This document shows, in pieces, positions 34,657 to 43,316 of a stretch of 64,000 bases of DNA. The stretch is from Streptomyces albipurpureus (GTDB taxonomy: Bacteria > Actinomycetota > Actinomycetes > Streptomycetales > Streptomycetaceae). How positions within the stretch are numbered: position 1 is the first letter of the stretch; each line of letters opens with the position of its first letter. The notes under the pieces are model-generated. The model did no database searches. It saw nothing but the letters and a program-made list of their open reading frames with translations, and was not told the DNA's origin. Where the stretch lies: the NCBI RefSeq assembly GCF_023701525.1, contig NZ_JAMQAW010000025.1, forward strand, positions 1-64,000, written 5' to 3'. The position numbers and the translations under genes were made by a program.

Positions 34657-35127
34657 GTGCTGTCTCCTCGCAAACGGGACGGCCCGTACGGCCTACGTGA
34701 CCATCTTTGGTCTATACCAAACGTGCTGGCCTATGGCCTACCGCTCCGACGTCAGAGGCGTCAAGAAGGAATGCAGCAGTCCGCCTCGCCTGACCAGACC
34801 CTCGGCAGTCCATATCCACACGTAAGCCGGCCAACAGGTGCCGCGGCCACCCGGTGTCCACGCGCACATCATCAAGGTCGCCCTCGCTCGTCGGGCCTCT
34901 ACTGCCGAGCACGGGGGCACGCGTGGGGTGGTGACACGTCCACCCACATCGAGGAGTGCGGCGACCTGACACGTGCAGCACCGACGGAGCGACGGTGTCG
35001 CACGACTCTTCCGCGCGGTCAGCAACTACAGAAGCAACTACAGACGTGTCAGCGGTGTGTGGCGGCCGAGGGGCCGGGGACCGCGGCTATCGGGTCGCGG
35101 GCGGATGTAGCGAATCGCGGGACAACC
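34657..35127. other. Promoter region of the CBM2 gene
   Basis: About 470 bases. It contains the DasR-like site at 34706-34721 and a short direct repeat (GCAACTACAGA, near 35021-35043). Nothing else is recognised. Confidence 0.45.
34706..34721. promoter_or_regulatory. DasR-type dre site
   Basis: TTTGGTCTATACCAAA, one base off a perfect palindrome and close to the DasR consensus ACTGGTCTAGACCACT. It lies 50-65 bases before the CBM2-FnIII start. DasR represses chitin and N-acetylglucosamine genes until amino sugars appear, which fits a chitin-binding product. Confidence 0.6.
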
Positions 35128-35793
35128 CTATGTCGGGGAGCTGGTGTGCAACACGGCGAACAGCCCACGGGCGCGACTGCCGTCAGGCATGATCCAAGAT
35201 CCTGTGACGCCGCCGGTCGCTTCCGGTGCGAGAAGCGGCGGGCCGCCTTGGACGGGCCTCAGGACCCGTTGCACGCGGAGGGTACGGCCAAGTGGTGCGG
35301 ACAGTTCGGTGCTCTCTCGGTTGTCAACGACAGGGGTGGTGAAGTCCATGGAGTTGGGGCCTTCGCCGGTGTGGTGGCAGATGATCTCGCGATCGGGCCT
35401 GTCACTGATGTTCTGGTCCTGGGCCAGGGCCCGGCCCTCGATCAGAGCGAGCAACTGAGTCGGCAACACCGGGTCGTGGCAACCGTCATAGGCCCAACGC
35501 GGCCCCAGCACCCCGTGCTCCATGGTGCCGACGAGGGCGTTCTCCGCTCCTTCCAGTGGGGCACCTCGATAGGTGAGCGGCACCAGATAGGCGGTCTGGT
35601 CAGGGCCGGAGGTGTCGGTTACCACGATGAACTCGATCCCCACCTCGCCTTGCGGGTCGTCCAACCGGAAGCCGCCCGCCTTGGCCAACTCCGGTACGCC
35701 CGTCTCACCGCGGTACCACGGACGGGAAGGCAGCCAGTTGGCGAGCAGTTCCAGCTTGGTCGGCTTGAGGTCGGTGTGGTGGATGACAGCCAT
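35128..35793 (-). CDS. Maltokinase N-terminal cap-like protein
   Basis: A 221-residue protein made of the domain that caps the N-terminus of actinobacterial maltokinases: KLELLANWLPSRPWYRG, KAGGFRLDDPQGEVGIEF, YLVPLTYRGAPLEGAENALV, and HGVLGPRWAYDGCHDPV. It lacks the kinase domain. Such short proteins are common in Streptomyces and often mislabelled as glucan-branching proteins; the function is not established. The ATG has no strong ribosome-binding site but matches the family start. Confidence 0.82.
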   Translation of the reverse strand: MAVIHHTDLKPTKLELLANWLPSRPWYRGETGVPELAKAGGFRLDDPQGEVGIEFIVVTDTSGPDQTAYLVPLTYRGAPLEGAENALVGTMEHGVLGPRWAYDGCHDPVLPTQLLALIEGRALAQDQNISDRPDREIICHHTGEGPNSMDFTTPVVDNRESTELSAPLGRTLRVQRVLRPVQGGPPLLAPEATGGVTGSWIMPDGSRARGLFAVLHTSSPT

Positions 35794-36194
35794 GCTGAAG
35801 GCTCATTTCCGTTGAGGGGTACGAACCTCTACACCTTCCCATCCGCGTGGGGCAGAGCGTCCCCCTGGCCACAAGATCCATAGCGCCAGGTCTTGATCTG
35901 CTGGTCGCCGCGCTCCGTGGTGTCGCGCTGTGTGGACCAGTGAGGGTCGCAGGCGACGGTCCGGCCGCCGGTGAACCGGCCGCGGCCCGGTGGCAGCCAG
36001 GCCCCGGTAGATCCGCGGTACTCACTTCGCGGGCGCGGTTCTGCCGAGCCAGCCGGACGACAGACGAGCAGGGCGGAGAAGCGGACCCGGTCTGTTACGA
36101 GTCGTGAATCTCGGCGGCGGCCTCCGTTGGAGCGCTGGGGTGACCATGGCCAGCTCCGGACACGCACGCCAGGAAGTACGGAGGGGTGCGAGAG
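35794..36194. other. Intergenic region, no gene seen
   Basis: About 400 bases upstream of the maltokinase-cap gene. No supported gene or operator is visible. Confidence 0.45.
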
Positions 36195-36243
36195 GGGCCG
36201 CCGCCGCGCGGGCCCCGGAAAGTGTGCATCGCGGCGGCGGCCC
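36195..36243 (-). terminator. Hairpin after the nitroreductase gene
   Basis: GGGCCGCCGCCGCG (36195-36208) pairs perfectly with CGCGGCGGCGGCCC (36230-36243). It starts 9 bases past the nitroreductase stop on the minus strand. Confidence 0.65.
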
Positions 36244-36251
36244 GTGCGGGC

Positions 36252-36878
36252 TCACAGGCAGCTGACGGCTTCCTCGTAGTCGAGGCGGGGCAGCCGCTCG
36301 AACCAGGGGTTGTCACCGGGCTTACCGATGTTGACCACCAGGAACGACCTCAGACGGCCGTCGGGGAAGAACTCCTTGTCCACGCCTTCCGAGTCGAATC
36401 CGCCGAGCGGACCGGCCGCCAGACCAGCGGCCCGAACCGAGAGCAGGAAGTAACCGGCTTGCAGGGCGGAGTTGAACCGTGCGTGCTCCTGGTGTCCCAC
36501 CGGGTCCGCTTCGAGGGCCTCCTTCAACTCGGGCATGAAGGGCAACAGGCGCGGGATGTGCTCGCTGTACTGAGTGTCGTAGGCGAGCACCGCTATGACG
36601 GGCGCTGAGGTGCTCTTGGCACGGTTACCCTCCGCGAGATGCGGGATCAGCCGCTCCTGCGCGTGCCCGGTGCGCAGGAAGAGCACCCGCATCGGGTTGG
36701 TGTTGGCCGAGGTCGGCGGCCACTTGGCCAGTTCCCAGATGGCCCGGAGGGTTTCGTCGGGGACGGGCTCGTCGGTGAATGAGTTCGCGGTACGCGCGCC
36801 GGTGAACAGCAGACGTCGCGCTTCGGCCGCAAGGACGAGGTGATCCTCGTACAGGTCGGGCGTCGGTGGTGTGTTCAT
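36252..36878 (-). CDS. Nitroreductase-family FMN oxidoreductase (RutE-like)
   Basis: A 208-residue flavoenzyme of the nitroreductase family, closest to the RutE/HadB-type subgroup (malonic semialdehyde reductase), which reduces quinones, nitro compounds or reactive aldehydes with NAD(P)H. It has ARTANSFTDEPVPDETLRAI, the FMN-binding WPPTSANTNPMRVLFLRT, and LQAGYFLLSVRAAGLAAGPL with GGFDSEGVDKEFF. A MarR-type palindrome lies about 155 bases upstream and a second one about 270 bases upstream, which links it to the detoxification genes that follow. Confidence 0.92.
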   Translation of the reverse strand: MNTPPTPDLYEDHLVLAAEARRLLFTGARTANSFTDEPVPDETLRAIWELAKWPPTSANTNPMRVLFLRTGHAQERLIPHLAEGNRAKSTSAPVIAVLAYDTQYSEHIPRLLPFMPELKEALEADPVGHQEHARFNSALQAGYFLLSVRAAGLAAGPLGGFDSEGVDKEFFPDGRLRSFLVVNIGKPGDNPWFERLPRLDYEEAVSCL

Positions 36879-37032
36879 CGTGAGGGATTCCTTTGCCGAT
36901 GGCTTCTGCGAGGGGGGATTCCCGGGCTACTTCCGGGTGTGTGGCCCCGAGACGGTGATCAGGCAGCCAACGATGAGAGCCAGCCCGTGATGCCGGGCCG
37001 GATCGCTCGTCGAGGAGCTGGTGAAACCTGCA
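36879..37032. other. Nitroreductase leader
   Basis: The non-coding leader between the nitroreductase start and the first MarR-type palindrome. No other signal is seen. Confidence 0.4.
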
Positions 37033-37058
37033 TATAGTTCGTTCTGCAACGAATCATA
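37033..37058. promoter_or_regulatory. MarR-type operator A
   Basis: TTCGTT-CTGC-AACGAA (37038-37053), perfect 6-bp arms flanked by TATAG and TCATA. It is one of six similar sites in the locus (others at 37151, 38635, 41057, 42793 and, weaker, 43294). It sits in the divergent region of the nitroreductase and MBL-fold genes. Confidence 0.8.
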
Positions 37059-37145
37059 CAGGCCCTTGAGTGTCGCGCGACCCAGCCCGCCCCGGGGGGT
37101 CGCACCTCCCGGACGTACCGGTTGACCCTCACTCCAGAAGATGCT

Positions 37146-37171
37146 TATATTTCGTTGCAGAACGAACTATA
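37146..37171. promoter_or_regulatory. MarR-type operator B
   Basis: TTCGTT-GCAG-AACGAA (37151-37166), perfect 6-bp arms with AT-rich flanks TATAT and CTATA. It lies in the same divergent region as operator A, 113 bases away, and could serve the MBL-fold gene. Confidence 0.8.
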
Positions 37172-37477
37172 TAGGGACTGTGCGCACGTGGCTGGGCCAC
37201 AGCCCACGCCTGGTGGGCCTTCGCCCGTCACCTGGAGTGCGTCCGGTTTGGAGAGTTGATCACCGCGGTGGTCGAGGGTTCGGCTCCCCCGCGGAGGCCA
37301 CACAGCCCCGGTGCGTCGGCCCTCGCCGTCACGGCCGCGGTGGGCCGGGAGAAAGGCCCGGAAGCACTCGCACCACCTGCGCGGCGATCCACTCCCACCC
37401 CGCGAAAACAACACAGCACACAGCACACAACACACCAGCAGCACAATCACGAGCGTCACTGGCGTCAAGGAGATCGC
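37172..37477. other. Long leader of the MBL-fold gene
   Basis: About 305 bases between operator B and the MBL-fold start. It has a CA-rich tract (37409-37450) shortly before the ribosome-binding site. No ORF or riboswitch is recognised. Confidence 0.4.
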
Positions 37478-38551
37478 ATGATGAATGACCAGCCCAAGCC
37501 CGGTACCCCCACCGACCGGCATCAACTCGGCGCGGCCGGTATGCCGCTGAACACACTTGCCGACTACCGTCCCATCCCGGCGGACGGCTACGGTGCGCTC
37601 TTCCTGCCTGACCGGCTGGCGAAGGGCTACCACGTCGAGGAGATCAACGACGGCGCCTACTACGTCACCTCAGGCGCCTACGACACCATGTTCGTCACCA
37701 CGGGCAACGGTGTCGTCGTGGTCGACGCGCCTCCCCTGCTCGGTGAGAACCTCAACCGCGCCATCGCGGAAGTCACCGACGAACCCGTCACCCATCTCAT
37801 CTACAGCCACTGGCACTCCGACCACATCGGCGCCGCAGGGATCTTCGCCGGCAACAAGGACCTCAAGGTCATCGCGCACGACTACACCCGCGAGATGATC
37901 CAGCGCTGGCCCGACCTCGGTGGTGAGCGTGGACTGCCCCTCCCCACCGACACCATCACCGAGAGCGACACCCTGGATGTCAACGGTGTCCGCTTCAACC
38001 TGGACTACCACGGTGTGAACCACACCCCGGGCAACATCTTCATCTACGCGCCCCAGCAGAAGGCCCTCGCGGCGATCGACATCATCAGTCCCGGATGGTC
38101 CGCGTTCAAGCACTGCGACGCCTCCGAGAACATCCGCGGCTGGGCCGAGGCCCACGACTGGATCCTCCAATACGACTTCAAGGGCGTCGTCTCCGGCCAC
38201 GTCAACCGCTACGGCACCCCCGAGGACGCCAAGGCCTCCCGCGACTACACCAACGACATCGTCGAGTTCTCCAAGGAAGCCCTCGACCACGGACAGGAGT
38301 TCGAGTACATCGAGAAGATCGGCTTCTCCAACGCCTGGGTGCTGTGGGAGAACTACTTCAACGAGATGACCAACTACGTCACCAAGAAGACCCTGGAAAA
38401 GGTCACCGACAACGGCCAGACCTGGGCCCAGCGCCTCGCCGGAGCCGACGTCATGACCAAGTACCACGCCTACTCCGTCCTCGAAGCCCTCCGCCTCGAA
38501 TACGGCATGGTCTCCGGCTTCGAAAAGCTCATCATCCCGTCCGGCGAGTAA
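37478..38551 (+). CDS. MBL-fold metallo-hydrolase
   Basis: A 357-residue metallo-beta-lactamase-fold hydrolase. The metal site HxHxDH is in YSHWHSDHIGAAG (H111, H113, D115, H116), with further ligands probably in NHTPGNIF, IDIISPGW and SGHVNRYG. MBL proteins of this kind hydrolyse thioesters, lactones or phosphoesters; the substrate is unknown. AAGGAG precedes the ATG at 37478 (ATGATG, either may be used). The MarR gene follows 114 bases later. Two TTCGTT-N4-AACGAA operators upstream suggest control by that MarR protein. Confidence 0.9.
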   Translation: MMNDQPKPGTPTDRHQLGAAGMPLNTLADYRPIPADGYGALFLPDRLAKGYHVEEINDGAYYVTSGAYDTMFVTTGNGVVVVDAPPLLGENLNRAIAEVTDEPVTHLIYSHWHSDHIGAAGIFAGNKDLKVIAHDYTREMIQRWPDLGGERGLPLPTDTITESDTLDVNGVRFNLDYHGVNHTPGNIFIYAPQQKALAAIDIISPGWSAFKHCDASENIRGWAEAHDWILQYDFKGVVSGHVNRYGTPEDAKASRDYTNDIVEFSKEALDHGQEFEYIEKIGFSNAWVLWENYFNEMTNYVTKKTLEKVTDNGQTWAQRLAGADVMTKYHAYSVLEALRLEYGMVSGFEKLIIPSGE

Positions 38552-38634
38552 CCTCCACCCGCAACACAACGGGAACAGGCCCGACAGAGACCCCTCTGCC
38601 GGGCCCGCCCCACACCCGAACGGATCAGATATAA

Positions 38635-38650
38635 TTCGTTGTGAAACAAA
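38635..38650. promoter_or_regulatory. MarR-type operator C
   Basis: TTCGTT-GTGA-AACAAA, one mismatch to the locus consensus, ending 15 bases before the marR start codon. Its position over the ribosome-binding region fits autorepression. Confidence 0.75.
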
Positions 38651-38665
38651 CTTTCTGGAGATGTC

Positions 38666-39211
38666 ATGAGCCTGAACACAGTGAACGAGGTGCATGAGAC
38701 CGGGGTCCCGCACAGTGACGGAACGCGCCAGGAACTGCCCAGGGAGAATTTCCCTTCGCGCCCGCTGAACCGCACCGAGCGGGCAGCCTGGCTCGGGCTC
38801 CTCTCCACCCATCTCAAGCTGCTACGCACCCTCGACACCGAGCTGGTCGCCGCCGAACGCCTCCCCATGTCATCTTTCGAGGTGCTCCTCACACTCGCGG
38901 AATCGCCTGGGGGCCATCTGCGGATGAAGGACATCGCCGCATCCCTCCTGATCAGCCGCAGCGGACTCACCCGCATCGTGGACGACCTCGAACGACAGGG
39001 TTTCGTCGAGCGGCGGAAGTGCTCCTCCGACGCCCGCGGCTTTGACGCCGTGCTCACGGAAACCGGCAAGAAGGCATACCGCCGCGCCCGCAAGGTCCAT
39101 CTCACCGGCCTCCGGCGCGAGTTCCTCGACAAGCTCAGCGAAGAGCAACTGACCGCGCTGAGCGAGATCTGGCAAACGGTCGGATTCAGCGAGACCGCTG
39201 ACACCTGCTGA
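38666..39211 (+). CDS. MarR-family transcriptional regulator
   Basis: A 181-residue winged-helix regulator: dimerisation helix AAWLGLLSTHLKLLRTLDTE, recognition region MKDIAASLLISRSGLTRIVD, and wing VERRKCSSDARGFDAVLTET. It carries two cysteines, one in the wing (RRKCSS) and one as the last residue, which could sense oxidants or quinones by thiol chemistry; that is an inference. The genes around it encode quinone and electrophile reductases, and its probable operator TTCGTT-N4-AACGAA occurs before several of them, so it is likely the local repressor. Confidence 0.93.
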   Translation: MSLNTVNEVHETGVPHSDGTRQELPRENFPSRPLNRTERAAWLGLLSTHLKLLRTLDTELVAAERLPMSSFEVLLTLAESPGGHLRMKDIAASLLISRSGLTRIVDDLERQGFVERRKCSSDARGFDAVLTETGKKAYRRARKVHLTGLRREFLDKLSEEQLTALSEIWQTVGFSETADTC

Positions 39212-39288
39212 CCGACCACACCACACCACACCGACGAGCGTCTTCTTCGCGGCCCACCACGGCGGCCATCTGCTCATGGAGGGCTTCA

Positions 39289-39545
39289 GTGGCTTCGGAC
39301 ACCATGTGCGGTGCGGTGTGTTTCGGTGTGTCTCCGACGCCTGCGGCCGAGGGGCACAGCGATCTTGTTCGCTCGACCATCCTTGCCGACCGCTTGGGGA
39401 TGGGCCTCATGGGCATCCCGGACCATCCCTCTCGACCTGCGTTTCTCGACCTGCGTTTCTCGACACCGGCACCCGGCCGTCGCATCTGGGCGGCACGGGC
39501 CGAGCGGGTCACTCTGTTTCCACAGGTCGCGAATCTGCCGGTGGA
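39289..39545 (+). pseudogene. Fragment of a luciferase-like monooxygenase
   Basis: The plus-strand frame contains FGVSPTPAAEGHSDLVRSTI, LADRLGMGLMGIPDHPSRPA and VTLFPQVANLP, the N-terminal blocks of F420/FMN luciferase-like enzymes, but the segment between the last two is scrambled and the rest of the protein is absent. It lies 77 bases after marR. It may be a former member of the detoxification operon. Confidence 0.7.
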
Positions 39546-39817
39546 GGCCCTGGAAGCCCAAGTGAACCAGGTGCCCGCCGTCAAGGCATGCGTCCAAGAC
39601 CCGCTGGAACACGGCCAGGAGCCCTCCGCCGAAGACCTGTTTCCGCCTTGGTTCCGCCCCGGCCAGCCCATCCAGGGCAACAGCCAGCTGAGCCGGTGCC
39701 GGACCTCGCCAAGGTCCCCGGCCGCATCCTCACTTCCCGCTTCGAGCACAGGGAAGGAGAACGCGTCGAGCCCCTGGACCCCGCGACGGCCGCCCCACCC
39801 ACAAGGTGCATCACACG

Positions 39818-39853
39818 AGAGGACCCCCGGCCGCCAGTGGCCGGGGGTCCTCT
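39818..39853. terminator. Strong hairpin terminator
   Basis: A perfect 15-bp stem, AGAGGACCCCCGGCC (39818-39832) and GGCCGGGGGTCCTCT (39839-39853), with a 6-base loop and a short T-rich tail. It lies between the marR side and the convergent YhgE-like gene and may serve both. Confidence 0.85.
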
Positions 39854-39867
39854 TCGTCCTCATCACC

Positions 39868-40950
39868 TCACGGCCGCTTGCCGCCTGCCCCCTGGACGAG
39901 CGTTGAGCGACGGGCCCGGCCGCGGGCGCGTTCCAGGAGAAGCAATCCGCCCACACCCGCGGCGATCCAGGCGGTCAGGACGGTGACACCGCTGAGAACA
40001 CCCTCACCGTGGAAGTAGGCAAGACCGTTGACCGCCCGAACCCCGACACCGACAGGCAGTACGGAGGAGAAGGGTTCCAGCCAGGACGGTAGGAACTCGG
40101 CGGGGAGACTACCGCCGCTGGTCGCGTTGCCGACGGTCATAAAGACCACGGCGGCCGCGCTCGACCCCATCACCCCCAACGCTCTCACCAGGAACATGGT
40201 CGACGCGCTCACCGCCAGCGCAACAAGCGCCACCAGACCCGCGACCCCGAAGAAGGGTGCCGGAAGAGCACCGAACGCGGAGACCACCGACGCCACCGCC
40301 AAGCCACCCGCGACGCCGAACGCAGCCAGCCCGACCAGTCGCCGCGCCATCGACACCCCCGGGGCGAGCTGATACGTCATGATTCCGAACAGATACCCGG
40401 CCAGCACCAGCCCGAAGGTCGTGTAGAAGACCGCGAGCCCGCGCGTGTCCTGCGGTGACGCCGGAAGGATGTCGACCGCCTCCACGCTCTGGCCGCCCTC
40501 ATGTGCCACCTCGCCCAACTCGTCCAACAGCAATGCGGTGACGGACGGCCCGTGCGCCCCCGCGTAGAGCAGCGTCACAGCGCCGCCCTCAGGGATGTAC
40601 GCCGCGAACACCTCGCCGTGCTGCACGGCCGAGCGCGCCGCCTGCGCGTCCTCCACGGCCCGGACGCTGAAGGTGTCGGACGGCCGCTCGGGAAGGCGGT
40701 CCTGGACCCCCGCGGCCTGGGCGGCGCTGCCCACGACGGCCACGGGTAGGTCGCGGGCAACCGGGGCGTGGAAGGCGGAGAGGTAGACGCTGATGAAAAT
40801 GGCGCCGACCGCCACCGCGACGACCACCGGCAGCACCAGCGACCGCACGGCGGCTGCCACCCGGCGCGCGGGATCGTCGTTGGGACGGGGTGCCACAGCG
40901 GCGGCGTGAGCCTCCTCGGCACGAACAGAGCTGGGCAATGTATCGGGCAT
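39868..40950 (-). CDS. YhgE/Pip-like ABC-2-type membrane protein
   Basis: A 360-residue membrane protein with one N-terminal helix (about residues 37-58), a large external domain (about 60-190: RDLPVAVVGSAAQAAGVQDR, ILPASPQDTRGLAVFY) and five to six C-terminal helices. This is the plan of YhgE/Pip and DUF3533-type proteins related to ABC-2 transporters, usually linked to export or phage-receptor roles. It has no ATPase partner nearby. I start it at the ATG at 40950 with AAAAGG just upstream. A long palindromic MarR-type operator lies about 95 bases upstream. Confidence 0.83.
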   Translation of the reverse strand: MPDTLPSSVRAEEAHAAAVAPRPNDDPARRVAAAVRSLVLPVVVAVAVGAIFISVYLSAFHAPVARDLPVAVVGSAAQAAGVQDRLPERPSDTFSVRAVEDAQAARSAVQHGEVFAAYIPEGGAVTLLYAGAHGPSVTALLLDELGEVAHEGGQSVEAVDILPASPQDTRGLAVFYTTFGLVLAGYLFGIMTYQLAPGVSMARRLVGLAAFGVAGGLAVASVVSAFGALPAPFFGVAGLVALVALAVSASTMFLVRALGVMGSSAAAVVFMTVGNATSGGSLPAEFLPSWLEPFSSVLPVGVGVRAVNGLAYFHGEGVLSGVTVLTAWIAAGVGGLLLLERARGRARRSTLVQGAGGKRP

Positions 40951-41043
40951 GGTCCTTTTCCTCACTGGTGACGACCGAGTGCGCCAAGCGCCCTTCCGGT
41001 CGCCTCAAGAGTGGGCTGCCCTCGCACGGCTCGGGCCACTGAA

Positions 41044-41085
41044 AACCCCCATATATTTCGTTGCACAACGAACTATATGGGGGTT
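41044..41085. promoter_or_regulatory. MarR-type operator D inside a 42-bp palindrome
   Basis: TTCGTT-GCAC-AACGAA (41057-41072) forms the centre of a 42-bp imperfect palindrome that continues out through ATATA/CTATAT to AACCCCC and GGGGGTT. It lies in the promoter of the YhgE-like gene. On the minus strand it follows the FMN-reductase stop by 26 bases and ends in GGGGGTTTTC, so it may also act as that operon's terminator. Confidence 0.82.
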
Positions 41086-41111
41086 GCGGGGGCTGGTCAA
41101 CCGCGGTGGGG

Positions 41112-41699
41112 TCAGACCGGGACAGCGTTGTGCGACCTGATGTTGGCCAGAGCCCGGGCCACCGGCACCACGTCCGCGACGGCCATCTCGACCCGCTCGT
41201 ACACCTCCGGATTGAGAATGGTGGTGCCGTCGAAGTCGCCGGAGCTGAGATAGATCCCCGCCGGGGCTGTCCACGCCTGGAGGAACCCGAACAGCGGGCG
41301 CATGGCGTGCTCGATCACCAGGGCATGTCGATCACTGCCGCCCGTCGCGGCCAGCAGAACGGGCTTCGCGGCCAGTCCATACTGATCGACCAGGTCGAAG
41401 AAGTGCTTGAACAGCCCGGTGTACGAACCCCGGAATACCGGGGTCGCCGCGATCACCAGATCGGCGCCCTCGACAGCGCGCAGCGCGTCCTCGACATCGG
41501 CGCCGGCCTGCTCGCGCTCGGCCGCGCCGGTGAACGCCGGGCCCAGCGTGTGCAGCTCGATGAGCCGGGTCTCGGTCGCAGTACGCGCGGCCAGCGTTTG
41601 GAGCACGAGCTCCACCAGCGCCGTCGTCTTGGACGGGGCGCGGACGCTGCCCACCACGGCCACGACACGTAGCGGCTCGGCGGAGAGTGCGGAGGTCAC
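41112..41699 (-). CDS. NAD(P)H-dependent FMN reductase
   Basis: A 195-residue flavodoxin-fold reductase (MsuE/SsuE type) that supplies reduced FMN to a partner monooxygenase. It has RVVAVVGSVRAPSKTTALVE at the phosphate loop, LVIATPVFRGSYTGLFKHF, DLVDQYGLAAKPVLLAATGG and HALVIEHAMRPLFG. It starts at a GTG that overlaps the stop of the luciferase-like gene (GTGA), so reductase and monooxygenase are made together, the classic two-component arrangement. Confidence 0.93.
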   Translation of the reverse strand: MTSALSAEPLRVVAVVGSVRAPSKTTALVELVLQTLAARTATETRLIELHTLGPAFTGAAEREQAGADVEDALRAVEGADLVIAATPVFRGSYTGLFKHFFDLVDQYGLAAKPVLLAATGGSDRHALVIEHAMRPLFGFLQAWTAPAGIYLSSGDFDGTTILNPEVYERVEMAVADVVPVARALANIRSHNAVPV

Positions 41700-42766
41700 G
41701 CGGACACCTCCGCCCCGGAGAGGCGCAGTGAGTCGATCTCCTTGCGGACCACCGGCGCCACCTCGGCGCCGAGTAGTTCGATGGCCTTGAGCGCTTCGCG
41801 CTGGGGCACGTTGCCGAAGCCGAGCTGGATCATCATCCGGTCGTGGCGGAAGAGCTCGTACTGCGCCATGATCTTGTCGATGACCTCCTGGGGGCTGCCG
41901 AGGAAGAAGGCGCCCGCCGCCGTGGCCTGGGCCTCGTAAGCGATCCTCGGCATGGGAACCCCCTGGCCGCGCTGGTGGTGGTTGGCCATCCAGCCGGCCT
42001 GGAAGTAGGGGTGCGAAACCTCAATGGCCTCTTGACGGGTCGGCGCGACGAAGCCCGGCGAGTTGATCGACACCTTGAGCGACGCCGGGTCGTGCCCGGC
42101 CTCGGCAGCCGCCTGTCGATACAGCTCGACGAAGGGCGCGAACTGACGGTAACTGCCGCCGATGATCGCCAGTGACAGCGGAAGCCCCAGCCGCCCGGCA
42201 CGGACCACGGAGGCCGGCGTACCGCCGACCGCGACCCACACCGGAAGCTCACGGTCGGGCCTCGGGGTGATGTCGCCGTTCACCAGGGCCGGCCGCAGCG
42301 AGCCCTGCCAGGAGATCGGGTTCTCCTCTCGCAGTTTGAGGAGGAGATCCAGCTTCTGCGCGAACAGTTCCGCGTAGTCGTTCAGGTCGTAGCCGAAGAC
42401 CGGGAAGGACTCAATGTACGAGCCGCGACCGGCAATGATCTCCGCCCGGCCGCCGGAGAGCAGGTCAAGGGTGGCGAACTGCTGGAACACTCGTACCGGG
42501 TCGTCGGAACTGAGCACGGTCACCGCACTGGACAAGGCGATCGAGCGGGTGTTCTCAGCCATCGCGGCCAGGAGCACCGCGGGGGTGGACACCGCGAAGT
42601 CCGTGCGGTGATGCTCACCGACCGCGAAGACGTCCAGCCCTGCTTCGTCGGCCGCCTTCGCCTGCTCCACCAGCTCCCGCAGCCGCACACCCGGGGCGGG
42701 AGGCTGCTGGGTGATCGGGTCGGGCGTCAGCTCACCGAAATGGTAGATGCCGAGTTCAAAAGCCAT
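41696..42766 (-). CDS. Luciferase-like FMN-dependent monooxygenase
   Basis: A 356-residue TIM-barrel flavin monooxygenase. It has GIYHFGELTPDPITQQPPAP, VFAVGEHHRTDFAVSTPAVL, GGRAEIIAGRGSYIESFPVF and RPDRELPVWVAVGGTPASVV. It uses reduced FMN, which the coupled downstream reductase would provide, to oxidise a small compound that cannot be named from the sequence. The ATG at 42766 is the family-like start; the open frame extends another 140 codons into low-complexity DNA and is not real. A perfect MarR-type operator lies 27 bases upstream. Confidence 0.93.
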   Translation of the reverse strand: MAFELGIYHFGELTPDPITQQPPAPGVRLRELVEQAKAADEAGLDVFAVGEHHRTDFAVSTPAVLLAAMAENTRSIALSSAVTVLSSDDPVRVFQQFATLDLLSGGRAEIIAGRGSYIESFPVFGYDLNDYAELFAQKLDLLLKLREENPISWQGSLRPALVNGDITPRPDRELPVWVAVGGTPASVVRAGRLGLPLSLAIIGGSYRQFAPFVELYRQAAAEAGHDPASLKVSINSPGFVAPTRQEAIEVSHPYFQAGWMANHHQRGQGVPMPRIAYEAQATAAGAFFLGSPQEVIDKIMAQYELFRHDRMMIQLGFGNVPQREALKAIELLGAEVAPVVRKEIDSLRLSGAEVSA

Positions 42767-42792
42767 GAGGGATCTCTCCGCGAGTCGTTTCA

Positions 42793-42808
42793 TTCGTTGC
42801 GCAACGAA
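42793..42808. promoter_or_regulatory. MarR-type operator E
   Basis: TTCGTTGCGCAACGAA, a fully palindromic 16-mer and the best match to the locus consensus. It is 27 bases upstream of the luciferase-like monooxygenase start, where a bound repressor would block transcription. Confidence 0.85.
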
Positions 42809-43293
42809 CAACATGGGCGAGGAATGGCCTATTCCGACCGCCAGAATCGAGCTACCGCCGACGACCGCACACCCCAGTCCGCACTGAGGCGTCAGGATGG
42901 CGGCCCCAGAAGGAGCTGACCGATGCCACTCCCCCGGGCCGAGCACACTCCCGTGCCCACATGGCATCCCACCGACTCCACCGACTCCACCGACTCCACC
43001 GACGCACCGACGCACCGACGCACTACAGACAGAAACAACCAGATCACCCGAGCGCGATGAGCACCCAGCGGAATCGAAGTTGCCACTTCCGCTCCAGGCT
43101 CCGAACCAAACGGTGTGGCACTTCCGCCACCACCCTGGGAGCCTGGATTCGGGCACGGAGGGCAGTGCCATGCACGTACGGTTCAACTGCGGAGGTCCAC
43201 CCCTCGCAGGGCTTGCCGCCTCCGGGCGGGCTTGCGGCGACCCTCCACCGTCGGCGGGCCGAGCCCCTGCGTGGCGATACCACCCAGGGATGT
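42809..43293. other. Divergent region between monooxygenase and transferase genes
   Basis: About 485 bases without a supported gene. It contains the tandem repeats at 42970-43023. Confidence 0.45.
42970..43023. repeat. Short tandem repeats
   Basis: Three copies of the 9-mer CACCGACTC (42970-42996) followed by three copies of the 8-mer CACCGACG (42997-43020). No protein product is likely. Confidence 0.85.
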
Positions 43294-43316
43294 TTTGTTG
43301 AATGATGAACTATATG
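43294..43316. promoter_or_regulatory. Weak MarR-type operator F
   Basis: TTTGTT-GAAT-GATGAA followed by CTATATGG: two mismatches in the arms, but the same right-hand flank as operator D. It lies about 120 bases upstream of the transferase gene. It may be a weak site or a decayed one. Confidence 0.45.

Noticed and set aside
42970..43023. CRISPR-like look of short repeats
   Set aside because: Units are 8-9 bp with no spacers; they are simple tandem repeats, and no cas genes are present.
42767..43186. Upstream extension of the luciferase-like monooxygenase
   Set aside because: The added 140 codons cross a tandem repeat (VGGVGG-type translation) and an operator; family similarity begins at the ATG at 42766.
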